NCBI GenBank assembly: GCA_900323505.1
Contig: OOIN01000007.1
Location: forward strand, 868,001-932,000
Length of the DNA stretch: 64,000 bases
Direction: 5' to 3'
DNA from: Ustilago trichophora
Taxonomy: Eukaryota > Basidiomycota > Ustilaginomycetes > Ustilaginales > Ustilaginaceae
The translations under genes were made by a program, and so were the position numbers. The notes below the pieces were generated by a model. That model had not been told where the DNA came from, ran no database searches, and saw only the letters and a program-made list of their open reading frames with translations. Below, in pieces: positions 63,146 to 64,000 of the stretch. Every line of letters starts with the position of its first letter. Positions within the stretch are counted from its first letter, which is position 1.

Positions 63146-63875
63146 GGCTGCGGTATGGGCGGCTTGCTTGCTTGCCTGCTTGCAAGATTGTGGCAGAGTG
63201 CGATGTTATTGATGTCGCTAGGGCGATAAAACTCAGGAACTCCAGTGGATCATGATTGGCAGTGTCAGGCGCTTGGATCGGCCTCGTCGCTTTGTGGTCG
63301 AGATGCGATTGTTTGACAGCGTCAGCAGTCGAAAAGAGCGTTGAAATGGGCACAAGAGAAGGGGCGTGGATCTCTTGCTTCGGAGTGCGTGGATAGGATG
63401 ACGGTAATGTTTAGGAGGAAGTGAGATGGGGGAGTGCCACGCGCTTTCGAGTTGGACAAAGGAAAGTCTGAAACCCACACTACACTACAGTACAGTACAG
63501 TACAGTATTCTGTCTGACACACTCTCTGTTTGACGCGGCTCAGCCCCAGAGCTTTTCTTGGTATGTCGCACCAACGAACGACCGACGCACACTCAGTCAA
63601 AGTGCACGCATGCATTTTCAGATGCACCCTGACGCGCTCTAACCTGTTTGCCGCTCTTGTGCCGCTGCCTCCAACACGCGTCAGCTTGGAGACCTCATGA
63701 GAAAGCTTGAATTGGCTCGAGACCAACACTTTCGGTTAGCTGCCTAAATAGGCTAACGGGAATTCCGACGCCAAGAAGCTGTGGTGTGAGAGGATGCTCG
63801 GATCAACCCGATCGCAGCTTGTCATGATCTTTGCAATCAGCTTCATCCATTCGACCAAAGTCACACGCCCCCATC
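63146..63875. other. Divergent intergenic region with TACAG array
   Basis: 0.73 kb between the Byr4-like gene and the gene at 63876. Contains the array at 63481-63509. Short frames are unsupported. Confidence 0.55.
63481..63509. repeat. (TACAG)n array
   Basis: TACAC then four TACAG units and TATT, about 335 bp upstream of the Byr4-like start and 365 bp upstream of the divergent gene. Confidence 0.95.
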
Positions 63876-64000
63876 ATGACTTCAATGGGTTCAAGTCGAC
63901 CGCAGCTCAAGTCCAAGTTCAGCGAGTCGTACGCCGCTCTGCTCCAGGGCAAGCAGCCATGGATTCAGGATAGCCGCTTTCCCGGCTCCTCTTCTTCCTC
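63876..64000 (+). CDS. 5' end of an unrecognised gene
   Basis: The ATG at 63876 opens a frame that runs off the right edge: MTSMGSSRPQLKSKFSESY, AALLQGKQPW, then Ser-rich. The upstream context is promoter-like (divergent from the Byr4-like gene). About 41 residues are too few to name a family. Confidence 0.55.
   Translation, partial: MTSMGSSRPQLKSKFSESYAALLQGKQPWIQDSRFPGSSSS

Noticed and set aside
1..64000. tRNA genes, CRISPR arrays, transposons, terminal repeats
   Set aside because: I looked for B-box-like GGTTCGA in gaps, regularly spaced repeats and transposase or reverse-transcriptase motifs, and found none that hold up.

Overview
The window is a gene-dense, GC-moderate piece of a fungal nuclear genome. 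Most genes are long and uninterrupted, while several short housekeeping genes carry one to four small GT..AG introns. Serine-, alanine- and glutamine-rich low-complexity protein segments are frequent, and (TG)n and GA-rich microsatellites lie between genes. The gene complement (a Byr4/Bfa1-like protein, a Mis14/Nsl1-like protein, a basidiomycete-type MFS carrier, fungal Pex8, a short secreted cysteine-rich protein) and the sparse-intron architecture fit a basidiomycete smut of the Ustilaginales. This is inferred from gene architecture and recalled protein families; no database was searched and I cannot name the species.

Layout. 1-7.4 kb: the 5' part of the spliceosomal GTPase Snu114 (minus), a SUT-type sugar/H+ symporter with a long internal loop (plus), and the ribosome-assembly chaperone Tsr4/PDCD2 (minus, one intron). 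8.7-15.1 kb: the cargo receptor Erv14/cornichon (four exons), a degenerate allophanate-hydrolase-like fragment (minus), and a PP2A B56 regulatory subunit (five exons) behind a leader region of about 1 kb. 15.8-24 kb: a secreted eight-cysteine protein, a BLM/Sgs1-type RecQ helicase (minus), and an AT-hook coiled-coil protein. 24.4-31 kb: SDHAF4 (minus), an MFS carrier (minus), a poorly explained zone of about 2.5 kb, a 5S rRNA gene (minus), and a Mis14/Nsl1-like kinetochore gene (four exons, minus). 31.7-41 kb: an unrecognised nuclear-looking protein, the cytochrome-oxidase assembly factor COA8 (minus), the RNA 3'-end factor CSTF2/Rna15, then about 3 kb without a recognisable gene. 41.1-52.3 kb: a very long RhoGEF with a split DH domain, prefoldin subunit 1 (minus), an AIM18-like mitochondrial chalcone-isomerase-fold protein (minus), glucosamine-6-phosphate N-acetyltransferase Gna1, and an unrecognised three-exon gene (minus). 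52.5-64 kb: peroxin Pex8, the SNARE Sec9, a cinnamyl-type alcohol dehydrogenase (minus), a Byr4/Bfa1-like protein (minus), and the 5' end of an unrecognised gene running off the right edge.

The genes do not form a pathway cluster. They are core cell-biology genes (splicing, ribosome assembly, secretion, mitosis, mitochondria, peroxisome, cell-wall precursor) in the usual mixed fungal order. I found no transposon, CRISPR, secondary-metabolite cluster or novel multi-gene system.

The observations most worth a second look are: an in-frame upstream start in PEX8 that adds a textbook PTS2 nonapeptide; a dispersed, palindrome-prone TACAG pentamer array seen at seven intergenic loci; the secreted cysteine-rich candidate effector; the split DH domain; and the allophanate-hydrolase-like remnant.
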